A stretch of 64,000 nucleotides of DNA from Metaphire vulgaris (lineage: Eukaryota; Annelida; Clitellata; Crassiclitellata; Megascolecidae), in assembly GCA_018105865.1 (NCBI GenBank), contig CM030832.1:16003019-16067018 (forward strand); not shown here. The letters are read 5' to 3'. Within the stretch, counting starts at the first letter, position 1. Below are more notes on the stretch, generated by a model. It saw only the letters and a program-made list of their open reading frames with translations, was not told where the DNA came from and ran no database searches.

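Overview
This window is animal nuclear DNA, AT-rich and full of introns, and essentially all of it lies inside one large gene on the minus strand: a laminin alpha chain of the alpha-3/alpha-5 type (vertebrate LAMA5, Drosophila LanA). I traced 52 exons from 63971-64000 (LE repeats, running off the right edge) down to 2175-2317 (the Pro/Thr-rich linker after LG3, running off the left edge). Each exon was chosen by protein content plus acceptor/donor sites, and all 51 junctions keep the reading frame. The coding total is 7,812 nt, about 2,603 residues and about 12% of the window. The order is LE repeats, LF domain (the IVb type, typical of alpha-5 chains), LE repeats, L4 domain, LE repeats, a coiled coil of about 570 residues, then LG1-LG2-LG3. 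The N-terminal LN domain and first LE repeats (right) and LG4-LG5 (left) are outside the window, so no promoter or end of the gene is visible.

Region by region on the + axis: 2.2-21.7 kb holds LG3 to LG1; 22.4-37.4 kb the coiled coil; 37.6-41.4 kb LE repeats; 41.2-47.0 kb the L4 domain; 47.2-49.4 kb LE repeats; 53.1-60.6 kb the LF domain; 60.9-64.0 kb more LE repeats. The introns (about 88%) are packed with old transposable elements: APE-type and L2/CR1-like LINE fragments in both orientations; hAT elements with 8-bp target duplications; mariner/Tc1 elements at TA; piggyBac-like elements at TTAA; one Helitron-like element; tRNA-derived SINE-like copies; and many microsatellites. Several are nested, most clearly at 17.7-20.5 kb (TA element holding a 5'-inverted LINE and a hAT) and 50.7-52.9 kb (Tc1 holding a hAT MITE).

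The mixture (L2/CR1-like LINEs, hAT, piggyBac, Tc1/mariner, Helitron-like) and the single alpha-5-type laminin suggest an invertebrate with a mid-sized genome, probably marine. I cannot fix the phylum from the sequence. I found no independent intact gene nested in the introns, no rRNA or functional tRNA, no CRISPR and no bacterial or viral genes. The most novel-looking signals are three inverted-repeat elements whose ends are built from iterated 13-15 bp motifs, a family of TTAA elements with a dimeric interior of about 360 bp, a cluster of the palindrome TACCGGTA at 54.5-60.9 kb, and one exon junction that is either a GC-AG intron or a shifted GT-AG intron.
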